64,000 bases of DNA from Poindextera sp036272595 (GTDB taxonomy: Bacteria; Pseudomonadota; Alphaproteobacteria; Caulobacterales; Caulobacteraceae). The stretch lies in contig DATAYM010000092.1 of the NCBI GenBank assembly GCA_036272595.1, forward strand, positions 97,142 through 161,141. The letters are read 5' to 3'. The notes under the pieces were generated by a model. That model was not told the DNA's origin. It made no database searches and saw only the letters and a program-made list of their open reading frames with translations. Positions 19,272 to 28,493 of this stretch are shown piece by piece (within the stretch, counting starts at the first letter, position 1; each line of letters begins with the position of its first letter). The position numbers were made by a program, and so were the translations under genes.

Positions 19272-21468
19272 GCTCGAACGCGCGCGGCAGGTCCTTCACC
19301 TTCTGGCCGCGACCGGACAGACTGGGGTTGGTCATGAAATACTGGTGGGCCGAGAAGGCTTTCGGCCGGTCCCAGCTGGCGGCGCGGCGATAGCGGCCCT
19401 GGGCGTCCATGGTCCAGCTCTGCGCCTCGTCATTGATGTTGGCGACCATGATCTGGCCCAGCACCTGCTGGTGGGTGGTCGGGTTCTCCACCGGCACCAG
19501 GGACTCGACGCGGCGATCCAGGTTGCGCGGCATCCAGTCGGCGGAGGAGATGAACACCCGGGCCTGGGCGCTGGGCATGGCCGCGCCGTTGGCGAAGGCG
19601 ACGATGCGCGAATGCTCCAGGAAGCGGCCGACGATGCTCTTCACATGGATGTTGTCGGAGAGGCCCGGCACGCCGGGGCGCAGGCAGCAGATGCCGCGGA
19701 TCACCAGCTGGATGGCGACCCCTGCCTGGCTGGCGCGATAGAGGGCGTCGATGACCACCGGGTCGACCAGGGCGTTCAGCTTGGCCCAGATCGCCGCCGG
19801 CAGGCCCGCCTTGGCGTTCTCCGCCTCGTGGGCGATCATCTTCAGCAGGTCGGCCTTCAAGGTCACCGGCGAGAACGACAGCTTCTCCAGCTTCGCCGGC
19901 ACGGCGTAGCCGGTGATGAAGTTGAACAGCTTGCCGGAATCCCGCGCCAGGGCGGCGTCGCAGGTGAACAGCGACAGGTCGGTGTAGATCTTCGCCGTCT
20001 GCGGGTGATAGTTGCCGGTGCCGAAGTGGCAGTAGGTGCGCAAGGCCTCGCCCTCGCGCCGCACCACGATCGAGAGCTTGGCGTGGGTCTTGTACTCGAC
20101 GAAGCCGAAGACGACATGGACCCCGGCGCGCTCCAGGTCCCTGGCCCATTTCAGATTGGCCGCCTCGTCGAACCTGGCCTTGATCTCGACCAGGGCGGTG
20201 ACGTTCTTGCCGTTGTCCGCCGCCTCGATCAGGGCCGCGACGATCGGGCTGTCCTGGGAGGTGCGGTAGAGGGTCTGCTTGATCGCCAGCACGTTGGGGT
20301 CGCGCGCCGCCTGCCTGAGGAACTGGACCACCACGTCGAAGCTCTCGAACGGGTGGTGGACCAGGATGTCCTTCTCGCGGATGGCGGCGAAACAGTCGCC
20401 GCCGTGGTCGCGGATGCGCTCGGGGAAGCGCGGCTCGAAGGGGCGGAACTTCAGGTCCTGGCGGTCGGCGGGGATCAGCTGGGCCAGTTCGTCCAGGCCC
20501 AGCATGCCGTCGACCAGGATGATGTCCTGGGGCTCGGCGCGCAGGTTGCCGGCGATGAAGTGGCGCAACTCCTCGGGCATCAGGTGCTCGATCTCGATGC
20601 GCACCACCGAGCCGAGGCGGCGCTGGCGCAGGCGCATCTCGAACTCGCGCACCAGGTCCTCGGCCTCTTCCTCGATCTCCACGTCCGAGTCGCGGATCAG
20701 CCGGAAGACGCCGCTGGCCTCCACGTCGCAGCCCGGGAAGAGCTGGTCGAGGAACAGCACCAGGACGCCTTCCAAGGTGATGAAGCGGCGGACGCTGCGC
20801 CGGGTGCGGGCGTTGGTCGAGCGCGGCAGCTCCCAGAACCGCGCCACCTGCGCCGGCACCGGCACCAGGGCGTAGAAGGGCTTGCCGTCGGACGGCCGCT
20901 TCAGCTTCAGCACCAGCGAAAAGGCCAGGTTGGGGATGAAGGGGAAGGGGTGGGCCGGGTCGATGGCCAGGGGGGTGAGGATGGGGAAGAGCTGGCTCTG
21001 GAATACCTCGGCCAGCCAGGCGCGCTCGATGGCGGTGACGTCGGCGGAATCGATCACCGTCAGGCCCTCGGCCTTCAGCTGGGCGCGCAGCTGGCGCCAG
21101 CGGCGCTGCTGGTCACCCATCAGGGTGGCGGCGGAATCGTTGATGCGGGCCAGCTGCTCGGCCGCGGTCAGGCCCTCCTGGCTGACCACGCGGATGTTCT
21201 CGCGGACGAGGTCCTTCAGGCCGGCGACCCGGACCATGTAGAATTCGTCGAGGTTGGCGGCCGATATCGACAGGAAGCGCAGCCGCTCGAGCAGCGGATG
21301 GCGCGGGTTCTCGCTCTCCTCCAGCACCCGTTCGTTGAAGGCCAGCCACGACAGTTCGCGGTTGATGAAGCGGTCGTGCGAATTGATCAGCGCCTCGTCC
21401 AGCGCCGGGCTGGACGGGACAGGCGTCAGGGTCGCGGGAATGGCGTCGGCGATCGCGATGTCGGTCAT
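19252..21468 (-). CDS. ppk: Polyphosphate kinase 1
   Basis: Reversibly polymerises the gamma-phosphate of ATP into polyphosphate. The 738 residues show the N domain with RFINRELSWLAFNERVLEE, IKQTLYRTS, YKTHAKLSIVVRREG with the catalytic phospho-His region, HFGTGNYHPQTA, and the second phospholipase-D-like site near the C-terminus (SSADWMPRNLDRRVE). It lies 58 bp downstream of hdaA on the same strand and overlaps ppx. Confidence 0.97.
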   Translation of the reverse strand: MTDIAIADAIPATLTPVPSSPALDEALINSHDRFINRELSWLAFNERVLEESENPRHPLLERLRFLSISAANLDEFYMVRVAGLKDLVRENIRVVSQEGLTAAEQLARINDSAATLMGDQQRRWRQLRAQLKAEGLTVIDSADVTAIERAWLAEVFQSQLFPILTPLAIDPAHPFPFIPNLAFSLVLKLKRPSDGKPFYALVPVPAQVARFWELPRSTNARTRRSVRRFITLEGVLVLFLDQLFPGCDVEASGVFRLIRDSDVEIEEEAEDLVREFEMRLRQRRLGSVVRIEIEHLMPEELRHFIAGNLRAEPQDIILVDGMLGLDELAQLIPADRQDLKFRPFEPRFPERIRDHGGDCFAAIREKDILVHHPFESFDVVVQFLRQAARDPNVLAIKQTLYRTSQDSPIVAALIEAADNGKNVTALVEIKARFDEAANLKWARDLERAGVHVVFGFVEYKTHAKLSIVVRREGEALRTYCHFGTGNYHPQTAKIYTDLSLFTCDAALARDSGKLFNFITGYAVPAKLEKLSFSPVTLKADLLKMIAHEAENAKAGLPAAIWAKLNALVDPVVIDALYRASQAGVAIQLVIRGICCLRPGVPGLSDNIHVKSIVGRFLEHSRIVAFANGAAMPSAQARVFISSADWMPRNLDRRVESLVPVENPTTHQQVLGQIMVANINDEAQSWTMDAQGRYRRAASWDRPKAFSAHQYFMTNPSLSGRGQKVKDLPRAFEHVGAGG

Positions 21469-21526
21469 GGCGGTTCCGCTGGGGGCCTTTGAACTTGTCG
21501 CTCAGCCCACCCCAGCCTGCAAGTCC

Positions 21527-22246
21527 TCAGTCGAACAGGTCGGGGCTGGTGTCTTCATTTTCAAGAATCTGTCGCGCCAAGGCGCGTGAGATGGGCCTTT
21601 GCTCCGCATCCGCCCTTTCGTCCAGCAGCACGACGATCTCAAGCGCGCGCGGAATCGAGCGCTCGATGCGGCGTAAAAGATACGGAATCAGGTCGTCGGC
21701 GGGTTTGATGTTCCGCTCACGGAAGAACTTGTTCAGGGTCGCCGTCAAGATGGCGTCGTCGGGCGCCGGAAGCTCGGCCACCGGCAGGGCGTTCAGCCGC
21801 GAGCGCAGGTCGGGCAGGGCGGCCGGCCAGGCGTTCGGCGGGGTGCGGGCAGTGAGCAGCAGCCCGCCGCCCGGCGCGCCGGCCATGTTGATCAGGTGGA
21901 ACAGCGCCTCGGCGCCGGCGCCCCCGTTCGCCGCCCTGTCGGCGTCCTCTACCAGCACCGGCCGGCCGGCCAGGCGGTCGAGATCGACGGCCGACGGCGG
22001 CGTTGCGCCGGCGTCGAGCACCGCCGCGCCGGCGCAACCGGCCCAGGTCAGGGCCAGATGACTTTTGCCTGAGCCGGCCGGCCCGACCAGGGTGAGGCAG
22101 CCGCCATGCCAGTTCGGCCAGGCGTCCAGCGCGCGCACCGCTTCGGCGTTCTCAGGCGAGACGATGAAGTCCGCACGCCGAAACGGCGTCGACCGGCCAA
22201 GCTCTAGGCGAAGCTGGCGGTCCAAGCGCCGTATCCGAAATAACAA
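21527..22246 (-). CDS. hdaA: DnaA-related regulatory inactivator HdaA
   Basis: AAA+ protein that, with the sliding clamp, promotes hydrolysis of DnaA-ATP and so limits replication initiation. The 239 residues carry the clamp-binding type motif QLRLEL at residues 11-16, Walker A GPAGSGKSH (about 54-62), a Walker B-like VLVEDADR and a C-terminal LLRRIERSIPRALEIV helix. The only in-frame starts are TTG (22246, or 22225 at residue 8); an in-frame stop lies just upstream, so a non-ATG start is required. It is the first gene of the hdaA-ppk-ppx run. Confidence 0.88.
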   Translation of the reverse strand: MLFRIRRLDRQLRLELGRSTPFRRADFIVSPENAEAVRALDAWPNWHGGCLTLVGPAGSGKSHLALTWAGCAGAAVLDAGATPPSAVDLDRLAGRPVLVEDADRAANGGAGAEALFHLINMAGAPGGGLLLTARTPPNAWPAALPDLRSRLNALPVAELPAPDDAILTATLNKFFRERNIKPADDLIPYLLRRIERSIPRALEIVVLLDERADAEQRPISRALARQILENEDTSPDLFD

Positions 22247-22396
22247 TTCACCGGCGAATCATAGCGAAAATGACCGCGTGCGTCGATGGCGGCGGGCTTT
22301 TTGCGCCGGGGGCGGAGCAATGAACTCCTTAGAGCTCTCCTTAGACCTCTCGGATTCACGCGCCCTCCGGCCGCCGCGTTCCAGCGCCAGCTTGGA

Positions 22397-22468
22397 TAGG
22401 CCGCAACCCTCATCTTCCCACAGCGCTGCGCGCTGCGGGCCCGTCCTTCTCCCTCTGGGAGAAGTCTG
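22397..22468. repeat. Intergenic repeat family B, single-arm copy
   Basis: About 72 bp matching the right arm of the 39280-39466 element: ATAGGCCG(C/T)AACCC, a GC-rich hairpin ending GCGGGCCC, then CCTTCTCCCTCTGGGAGAAG (hairpin) and TCTG. It lies in the 234-bp hdaA/22481 divergent gap and ends 12 bp before the downstream start codon. Confidence 0.65.
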
Positions 22469-22480
22469 CTAGCGAGCCCG

Positions 22481-24271
22481 ATGCGTCTTTCCGACACCCC
22501 CGACCTGACCTCGAACCGGCGGCTGGTCGCGCTCGGCCTCGCCATCGCCGTCTGCGTGATCGCGGTGATGGCCTTCACCGAGGGGAACATCGGCCGCTCG
22601 CTCGGCGACACCGACGACGCCATGCGGCTGGTGATGGTGCGCGACCTGCTGCACGGCCGCGGCTGGTACGACCAGCTGGTCACCCGGCTGCAGCCGCCGG
22701 TGGGAACCTACATGCACTGGTCGCGGCTGCTGGACGGGGCGCTGGCCGCCTGCCTCTGGCTGGCGGGACGGGTGGCGCCGCCGGCGACCGCGGAATGGGC
22801 GGTGCGTTTCGCCTGGCCGCTGCTGTGGGTCGCGCCGGCGGTCGTCGGCGGGCTTTCCATCGCCCGCAGCCTGGGCGGCAAGCGGGCGGTGATGGCCTGC
22901 GGCTTCCTGATGCTGACCTGCACGGTGCTGTTCGTGCAGTTCCGCCCCGGCCGCATCGACCATCACAACATCCAGATCCTGATGGCGGTGACCGCGGTCG
23001 CCTGCGCCATGGCCAGGACCCGGCGCGCCCGGTTCGCCGCGCTGGCCGGCGCGGCGGGCGGCCTGGGCCTGGCCATCGGCATCGAGGCCCTGGCCTTCCA
23101 CGCCATGGCCGGGGCGAGCTTCGCCATCTCCGCCGCGGTCGATCGCGACGAAGCCGAGGCGGCGCGGGCCTACGGGCTGGCCCTGGCCGCGGCGAGCCTG
23201 GGCTTCTACGTCCTGCAGACCCCGCCGGACCGTCTGACCCTGAGCTTTTGCGACCAGCTGGGCGCCAACCTGATCGGGGCGATCCTGGTCGCCGGGCTGG
23301 GGCTGGCGGCGTTCGCGACCTGGGGCGCGAGGTTCGGCGTCCGGACGCGGTTCGGCCTGCTGGCGGCGGTCGGCGCGGCGGCGGCCGGGGTCTATATCGC
23401 CGCCAATCCGGCTTGCCTGCACGGGCCGTTCGCGGCGGTCGATCCGCGTCTCAAGCCAATCTGGTTCGACCACATCAACGAGCTGGAACCCTGGCCGAGG
23501 CTTTGGGTGCAGCATCGCGACTCCGCCCTGATGACCATCTTCATGGGGGTGATGGGCTCGGCGGCGGCGCTGGTGCTGTTCGTGACCCGCTGGCGGCGCT
23601 GGGACCGGGCGACCCTGCTGGCCGTGGCCCTGGTCTGGGTGGCGACGGTGGCCGCCGCCCACGCCTGGCGAATGGAGGACTACGAGTTCTGGTTCGGTGT
23701 CCCGACCCTGGCCGCGGCGATCGGCTGGCTGGCCGAGGTCGGCTGGCGCGGCGCCATGGTCCCGACGGCGGCGGCCGGCCTGCTGCTGTCGCCGGTGGGC
23801 CTGGCGGTCGCCGCCGACAGCGGGCTGAAGCTGATCCCGCACAAACCCGCGCCGCAGGCCAAGGCCGCCGCCAAGCCGGCGACGGCGCCGAAGGCGGGCA
23901 TCTCGGACCAGTGTTTCGAGGTCAGGGCCTATGGGCCGCTGGCGCTGATGCCGCCGGGGGTGGTGCTCGGGGAAATCGATCTCGGCCCCTTCATCCTGGC
24001 CCATACCCGCGATTCGGTGCTGGCCGCGCCCTATCACCGGATGTCCTGGGGCATCCTGAACGCCTACCGGGCCCTGGGCGGCCCGACGGCGCTGGCGCAA
24101 GGACGGCTGAAGGCGCTGAACGTCGCCTATGTCGCCGACTGCCAGCTGAATCCCTTGCGGGTGAACCCGAACGGCTTCGAGGGCGACCTTCGCCGCGGCC
24201 ATATCCCGCCGTGGATCGAGCGGGTCTCCGGCCCGAAGGAGATCATCCAGATTTATCGAGTGAAGCCCTGA
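22481..24271 (+). CDS. Polytopic membrane protein, GT-C glycosyltransferase-like
   Basis: A 596-residue protein with an N-terminal membrane helix (about residues 14-32), a periplasmic loop SLGDTDDAMRLVMVRDLLHG containing a DxD-like acidic cluster, HWSRLLD, and about ten further hydrophobic segments, ending in a soluble domain with two cysteines (about 475-596). The acidic loop after the first helix followed by many helices fits lipid-linked sugar transferases of the GT-C class, but I name no substrate. It is convergent with the patatin gene, overlapping by 29 bp. Confidence 0.6.
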   Translation: MRLSDTPDLTSNRRLVALGLAIAVCVIAVMAFTEGNIGRSLGDTDDAMRLVMVRDLLHGRGWYDQLVTRLQPPVGTYMHWSRLLDGALAACLWLAGRVAPPATAEWAVRFAWPLLWVAPAVVGGLSIARSLGGKRAVMACGFLMLTCTVLFVQFRPGRIDHHNIQILMAVTAVACAMARTRRARFAALAGAAGGLGLAIGIEALAFHAMAGASFAISAAVDRDEAEAARAYGLALAAASLGFYVLQTPPDRLTLSFCDQLGANLIGAILVAGLGLAAFATWGARFGVRTRFGLLAAVGAAAAGVYIAANPACLHGPFAAVDPRLKPIWFDHINELEPWPRLWVQHRDSALMTIFMGVMGSAAALVLFVTRWRRWDRATLLAVALVWVATVAAAHAWRMEDYEFWFGVPTLAAAIGWLAEVGWRGAMVPTAAAGLLLSPVGLAVAADSGLKLIPHKPAPQAKAAAKPATAPKAGISDQCFEVRAYGPLALMPPGVVLGEIDLGPFILAHTRDSVLAAPYHRMSWGILNAYRALGGPTALAQGRLKALNVAYVADCQLNPLRVNPNGFEGDLRRGHIPPWIERVSGPKEIIQIYRVKP

Positions 24272-26048
24272 GGCGGCTGATGTCGACCACCGCGGCCTCG
24301 GCCTGCTCGTCCAGGCTCGGGCGGCGGCGCAGGTCGGTGATCGGGCGCGAAAGGCCGGCCAGGGTCGCCAGCATGGCCTCGCGCCCGTCCTTCTTGGCCG
24401 GCTCGTAGGCCTTCCAGTCGCGGATTTCGATGCCGTCCACGTTCGGGGCCACCAGCACGTCGGTGGCCGCGCGGCTGGCGGCCCAGTCGCGGCCGCCGGT
24501 GACGGTGGCGGCGCGCAGCAGAAGCGAGACGATCGGCGGGCCCTTGCGCCACTCGCCGGACAGGATCCAGCGCCAGACCGACGACGGCCGCGCCACCTCG
24601 TCGGCGGTGATGTTGCGGCCGCGGGTGACGTCGACCCCGACGATGGGGCCCAGGTGCATGGAGCGCATGATGTCGGCCGGGAAGGTTTTCATCACCGCCC
24701 CGTCGACTAGCACGTTGTTGTCCTGGGTCACCGGCGGCAACAGCCCCGGAATGGCGATGGAGGCCCGCAAGGCGTGGCGCAGCGAGCCGCGCCGGTGCAG
24801 CTGATAGGCGCCCGAGGTCAGGTTCGACGAGACGCAGAAGAAGGGCAGCCACAGGTCGGAGATCTGGGTGTCGCCGAAATGCTCGCGCAGTCGCGCGCGC
24901 ACCTTTTCGCCGAGGGTCATGGCGATCAGCGGAAAGGCGATGTCGTCGACCGGATTGGTGTCGACGAAGGCCTTCCTGATCCGCATGTCGATCTCGTCGT
25001 CGTCCCAGCCCATGGCCACGGCGGCGGCGACGATGGCGCCCATGGAGGCGCCGCCGAGGAAGTCGATCGGCGCCCCGGCCTCGCGCAGCGCCCGGATCGC
25101 GCCGACCTGGGCGTAGGCCCGCGCGCCGCCGCCGGAGAGCACCAGTCCGACCGACATGCCGGCGATGGTCCTGGCGATGCGGGTCAGGTCGGTGCGGCTG
25201 CGGTCGCGGACGTGGAACAGCCGCGCCGGCATCAGGGCGTCGATCCAGGCCTCGGACCCGGACGGATGGGCGATGCCGGCCGGCTGGATCAGGATCAGGT
25301 CGACCAGCAGCTCCTGCAGGGTGCGCGAGGCGAACAGGTCGACCTGGCGTGGCGGCGGGGCGTCGCCGCGGCCGACCCGGAACAGCCGGTCGACCTGGCG
25401 GCTGACCAGCTGCTTCCAGGCGGTCTGGCCGTCGTCGGCGGCATAGAGCACGAAGTCGTGCGCCTGTTCGACGTTGGAGAACCACTCGGTGGGCGCGTTC
25501 AGCGACTCCTCGCCGGCGGTGGCGACGGAATAGCCGAGGGCCTCGATCTCGCGACCGATGCGCTCGACGAACTCGCGGGTGGCGACCTCCTGGCTGCAGC
25601 CGACGAAGCCGAAGACGCTGGGATCGCCCGCCGTGGTCCGCCCGACCGTCTGACGCGAGCGCTGCAGCATCAGCCTGGCCAGCTCGATCATCAGCCCGGG
25701 GTCGTGCTCGGCGGCGGCGAAGAAGTTGTCGCGGGGCAGGGCGAGGATCTCGCTGTCGCGGATGGCGACGACGCTGGCCGAGTGGGGGACGCCGGCGATC
25801 AGCGCCATCTCGCCGGCCGGTTCGCCGGGCCGGATGACGCCCAGGAACTGCGGCTCCTGGCCCTCGTCGTGGCGGATGGCGGCGAGCCGGCCGGTGCGCA
25901 CGAAATAGAGCGCGTCGGCCATCTCGCCGGCCTCGCACAGCACCTGGCCGCCGGGCAGCGAGAACCAGGTGACATGGCTGGCCAGCGCCTCGCTCGTGAA
26001 CAGCCGGGCAAGGGCGGTGTCGCCGACGTTGTGCGGAAGCAGGGCCAC
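24243..26048 (-). CDS. Cyclic-nucleotide-binding domain / patatin-like phospholipase
   Basis: A 601-residue protein from GTG 26048; the longer open frame upstream runs through a repeat element and is not coding. The N-terminal part (about 1-130) is a cNMP-binding jellyroll (GGQVLCEAGEMADALYFV, PGEPAGEMALI). A central alpha/beta region follows, then a C-terminal patatin domain: SGGGARAYAQ oxyanion loop, GASMGA with nucleophile Ser, and VDGAVMKTFP with catalytic Asp. The architecture resembles eukaryotic NTE and related bacterial proteins. It is a putative serine lipase or lysophospholipase with a regulatory ligand domain. Confidence 0.88.
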   Translation of the reverse strand: MALLPHNVGDTALARLFTSEALASHVTWFSLPGGQVLCEAGEMADALYFVRTGRLAAIRHDEGQEPQFLGVIRPGEPAGEMALIAGVPHSASVVAIRDSEILALPRDNFFAAAEHDPGLMIELARLMLQRSRQTVGRTTAGDPSVFGFVGCSQEVATREFVERIGREIEALGYSVATAGEESLNAPTEWFSNVEQAHDFVLYAADDGQTAWKQLVSRQVDRLFRVGRGDAPPPRQVDLFASRTLQELLVDLILIQPAGIAHPSGSEAWIDALMPARLFHVRDRSRTDLTRIARTIAGMSVGLVLSGGGARAYAQVGAIRALREAGAPIDFLGGASMGAIVAAAVAMGWDDDEIDMRIRKAFVDTNPVDDIAFPLIAMTLGEKVRARLREHFGDTQISDLWLPFFCVSSNLTSGAYQLHRRGSLRHALRASIAIPGLLPPVTQDNNVLVDGAVMKTFPADIMRSMHLGPIVGVDVTRGRNITADEVARPSSVWRWILSGEWRKGPPIVSLLLRAATVTGGRDWAASRAATDVLVAPNVDGIEIRDWKAYEPAKKDGREAMLATLAGLSRPITDLRRRPSLDEQAEAAVVDISRLRASLDKSG

Positions 26049-26112
26049 GGGCCGGGACGCTATCCCAACACCTGAGTCGGCGCGACCGCGGTGGGACGGC
26101 CCTCGCAACCAA

Positions 26113-26264
26113 AGCCCTCCCCCTCGATGGGGGAGGGTTGGGTGGGGGTGTGCCCGCTGAGGTGGCGAAAGGGCCGAGGTCGGCGCCGAACGCGACCCTT
26201 TATGTCGCTCGGTGCGAACACCCCCAACCCCGACCCTTCCCCCATCGAGGGGGAAGGGAGAAGG
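26113..26264. repeat. Intergenic inverted repeat family B, copy with divergent core
   Basis: The left arm starts CCCTCCCCCTCGATGGGGGA and the right arm is its inverse (CCATCGAGGGGGAAGGGAG), with extended pairing of GGGTTGGGTGGGGGTGT against ACACCCCCAACCCCGACCC. The core has GGTCGGCGCC and GGCCGAGG near-palindromes. It fills the divergent gap between the patatin and acetyltransferase starts, and its right end supplies the purine-rich stretch before ATG 26275. Confidence 0.7.
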
Positions 26265-26274
26265 TGCGGTCGAC

Positions 26275-26835
26275 ATGCGCGTCTTTCTGGAAACCGACCG
26301 GCTCCTGCTTCGCTGCGGCGTCGAAAGCGATGCGGGGCTGCTGCATGAGCTGGACGGGGATCCGGAGGTGATGCGGTATCTCAGCGGGGGCAGGGCGACG
26401 GCGTGGGCAGTGATCGAGGGGGAAGTTCTCCCCAGGTTTCTTGGGCCTGAGGCGCGCCGCTGGATCGCGGTGGAGAAGGGCGCGGGCGATTTCATCGGCT
26501 GGTTCGCGCTGGAGGGTTCGGGCGAGGAGGGCGAGCTGGGCTATCGGCTGCGGCGGCCGGCCTGGGGGCGGGGCTATGCGTCGGAAGGCGCGCGGGCGCT
26601 GGTGGACAAGGGCTTTGCCGAGTTGGGCCTCATGCGCATCTGGGGCCAGACCATGGCGGTGAACACAGCCTCGCGCCGGGTGATGGAGAAGGCAGGCCTG
26701 GTCTACGGGCGCACCTTTCACCTCGAATGGGACGATCCCATCGCCGGAGCCGAGCACGGCGAGGTCGAATATGCCCTGACCCGAGCGGAATGGCTGACCG
26801 CGGCGCCTTGCCGCGACGGAGGCCACGGGGAATAA
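26275..26835 (+). CDS. GNAT family N-acetyltransferase (RimJ/RimL-like)
   Basis: A 186-residue acetyl-CoA-dependent acetyltransferase of unknown substrate. It starts FLETDRLLLR, as in RimJ/RimL-type enzymes, and has GELGYRLRRPAWGRGYASEG (the acetyl-CoA pyrophosphate loop RGYASEG, motif A) and NTASRRVMEKAGL (motif B). The start at ATG 26275 follows AGGGAGAAGG from the repeat element. It lies 36 bp upstream of mccB on the same strand. Confidence 0.85.
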   Translation: MRVFLETDRLLLRCGVESDAGLLHELDGDPEVMRYLSGGRATAWAVIEGEVLPRFLGPEARRWIAVEKGAGDFIGWFALEGSGEEGELGYRLRRPAWGRGYASEGARALVDKGFAELGLMRIWGQTMAVNTASRRVMEKAGLVYGRTFHLEWDDPIAGAEHGEVEYALTRAEWLTAAPCRDGGHGE

Positions 26836-26871
26836 GGGGCCGAACGCCCGAAACCGCCTGCGAGAGCGCCC

Positions 26872-28479
26872 TTGCCCGAGCTGACCACCGCCGTCGATCC
26901 GCGCTCGGAGGCCTTCGCGCGCAACCTGGCGGTCAACCAGGCGCTGGTGGAGGCGCTGCGGGCGAAGACCGCCGAGGCGGCGCTGGGCGGCCCGGAGGCC
27001 TCGCGCGTCCGCCACGCCGGCCGCGGCAAGCTCTTGCCGCGCCAGCGGGTCGAGCGGCTGCTGGACGCCGGCGCCCCCTTCCTGGAGATCGGCGCCCTGG
27101 CCGCCAACGGCCTCTATGACGGCGAGGCGCCGGGGGCCGGCCTGATCACCGGCATCGGCCGGGTTTCGGGCCGCGAGGTGATGATCGTCGCCAACGACGC
27201 CACCGTGAAGGGCGGGGCCTATTTCCCGCTGACCGTGAAGAAGCACCTGCGCGCCCAGGAGATCGCCGCCCAGAACCGGCTGCCGTGCGTCTACCTGGTG
27301 GATAGCGGCGGCGCCAACCTGCCGCACCAGGCCGAGGTCTTCCCCGACCGCGACCATTTCGGCCGCATCTTCTACAACCAGGCGCGGATGAGCGCCGACG
27401 GCATCGCCCAGATCGCCTGCGTCATGGGCTCGTGCACCGCCGGCGGCGCCTATGTGCCGGCGATGGCCGATGAGAGCGTCATCGTCCGCGGCCAGGGGAC
27501 CATCTTCCTCGGCGGCCCGCCGCTGGTCCGCGCCGCCACCGGCGAGGTGATCAGCGCCGAGGAACTGGGCGGCGCCGACACCCACGGCCGCAAGTCCGGC
27601 GTCGTCGACCACGTGGCCGAGAACGACGACCACGCCCTGGAGATCGTCCGCTCGATCGTCGCCCGGCTCTATGGCTCGAAGCCGACGGCGCTTGACCTGG
27701 CCGAGGTCGAGGCGCCGAAGTTCGATCCGGCCGAGCTCTACGGCATCATCCCCACCGACGTGCGCGCGCCCTACGACGTGCGCGAGGTGATCGCCCGCAT
27801 CGTCGACGGCTCGCGCTTCGACGAGTTCAAGGCGCTGTACGGGACCACCCTGGTCACCGGCTTCGCGCATATCTGGGGCTATCCGGTGGCCATCCTGGCC
27901 AACAACGGCGTGCTGTTCTCCGAAAGCGCGCTGAAAGCGGCGCACTTCATCGAACTGGCCTGCCAGCGTTCGATCCCGCTGGTCTTTCTGCAGAACATCT
28001 CCGGCTTCATGGTCGGCGGCAAATACGAGGCCGGCGGCATCGCCAAGGACGGGGCCAAGATGGTCACCGCCGTCGCCTCGGCGGAGGTGCCCAAGTTCAC
28101 CGTGCTGATCGGCGGCTCGTTCGGGGCCGGCAACTATGGCATGTCCGGCCGGGCCTATTCGCCGCGCTTCCTGTTCACCTGGCCCAACAGCCGCATCAGC
28201 GTCATGGGCGGCGAGCAGGCCGCCAGCGTGCTGGCCACCGTCCGCCGCGAGGGGATGGAGGCCAGGAACGAGACCTGGCCGGCCGACGAGGAAGAAGCCT
28301 TCAAGGCCCCGATCCGCCAGCGCTACGAGACCGAGGGCGACCCCTACTACGCCACCGCCCGCCTGTGGGACGACGGGGTGATCGACCCGGCCCAGACCCG
28401 CGATGTGCTCGGATTGAGCATTTCCGCCGCCCTCAACGCCCCCATCCCCCCCACGCGCTTCGGCGTGTTCCGGATGTAG
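26872..28479 (+). CDS. mccB: Methylcrotonoyl-CoA carboxylase, carboxyltransferase (beta) subunit
   Basis: Transfers CO2 from carboxybiotin to 3-methylcrotonyl-CoA in leucine degradation. The 535 residues start at TTG 26872 (ELTTAVDPRSEAFARN). Carboxyltransferase motifs include CVYLVDSGGANLP, MGSCTAGGAYVPAM, GGSFGAGNYGMSGRAYSPRF-type sequence and RISVMGGEQAASVLATV. The WPNxRISVMGGEQ stretch and the neighbours favour MCC over propionyl-CoA carboxylase. It is first in the operon with the enoyl-CoA hydratase and mccA genes; isovaleryl-CoA dehydrogenase is not in the window. Confidence 0.93.
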   Translation: MPELTTAVDPRSEAFARNLAVNQALVEALRAKTAEAALGGPEASRVRHAGRGKLLPRQRVERLLDAGAPFLEIGALAANGLYDGEAPGAGLITGIGRVSGREVMIVANDATVKGGAYFPLTVKKHLRAQEIAAQNRLPCVYLVDSGGANLPHQAEVFPDRDHFGRIFYNQARMSADGIAQIACVMGSCTAGGAYVPAMADESVIVRGQGTIFLGGPPLVRAATGEVISAEELGGADTHGRKSGVVDHVAENDDHALEIVRSIVARLYGSKPTALDLAEVEAPKFDPAELYGIIPTDVRAPYDVREVIARIVDGSRFDEFKALYGTTLVTGFAHIWGYPVAILANNGVLFSESALKAAHFIELACQRSIPLVFLQNISGFMVGGKYEAGGIAKDGAKMVTAVASAEVPKFTVLIGGSFGAGNYGMSGRAYSPRFLFTWPNSRISVMGGEQAASVLATVRREGMEARNETWPADEEEAFKAPIRQRYETEGDPYYATARLWDDGVIDPAQTRDVLGLSISAALNAPIPPTRFGVFRM

Positions 28480-28493
28480 AAGGACCGCGTACC

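Noticed and set aside
24774..26075. 433-codon plus-strand frame opposite the cNMP-patatin gene
   Set aside because: Antisense shadow; no ribosome site or recognisable domain.
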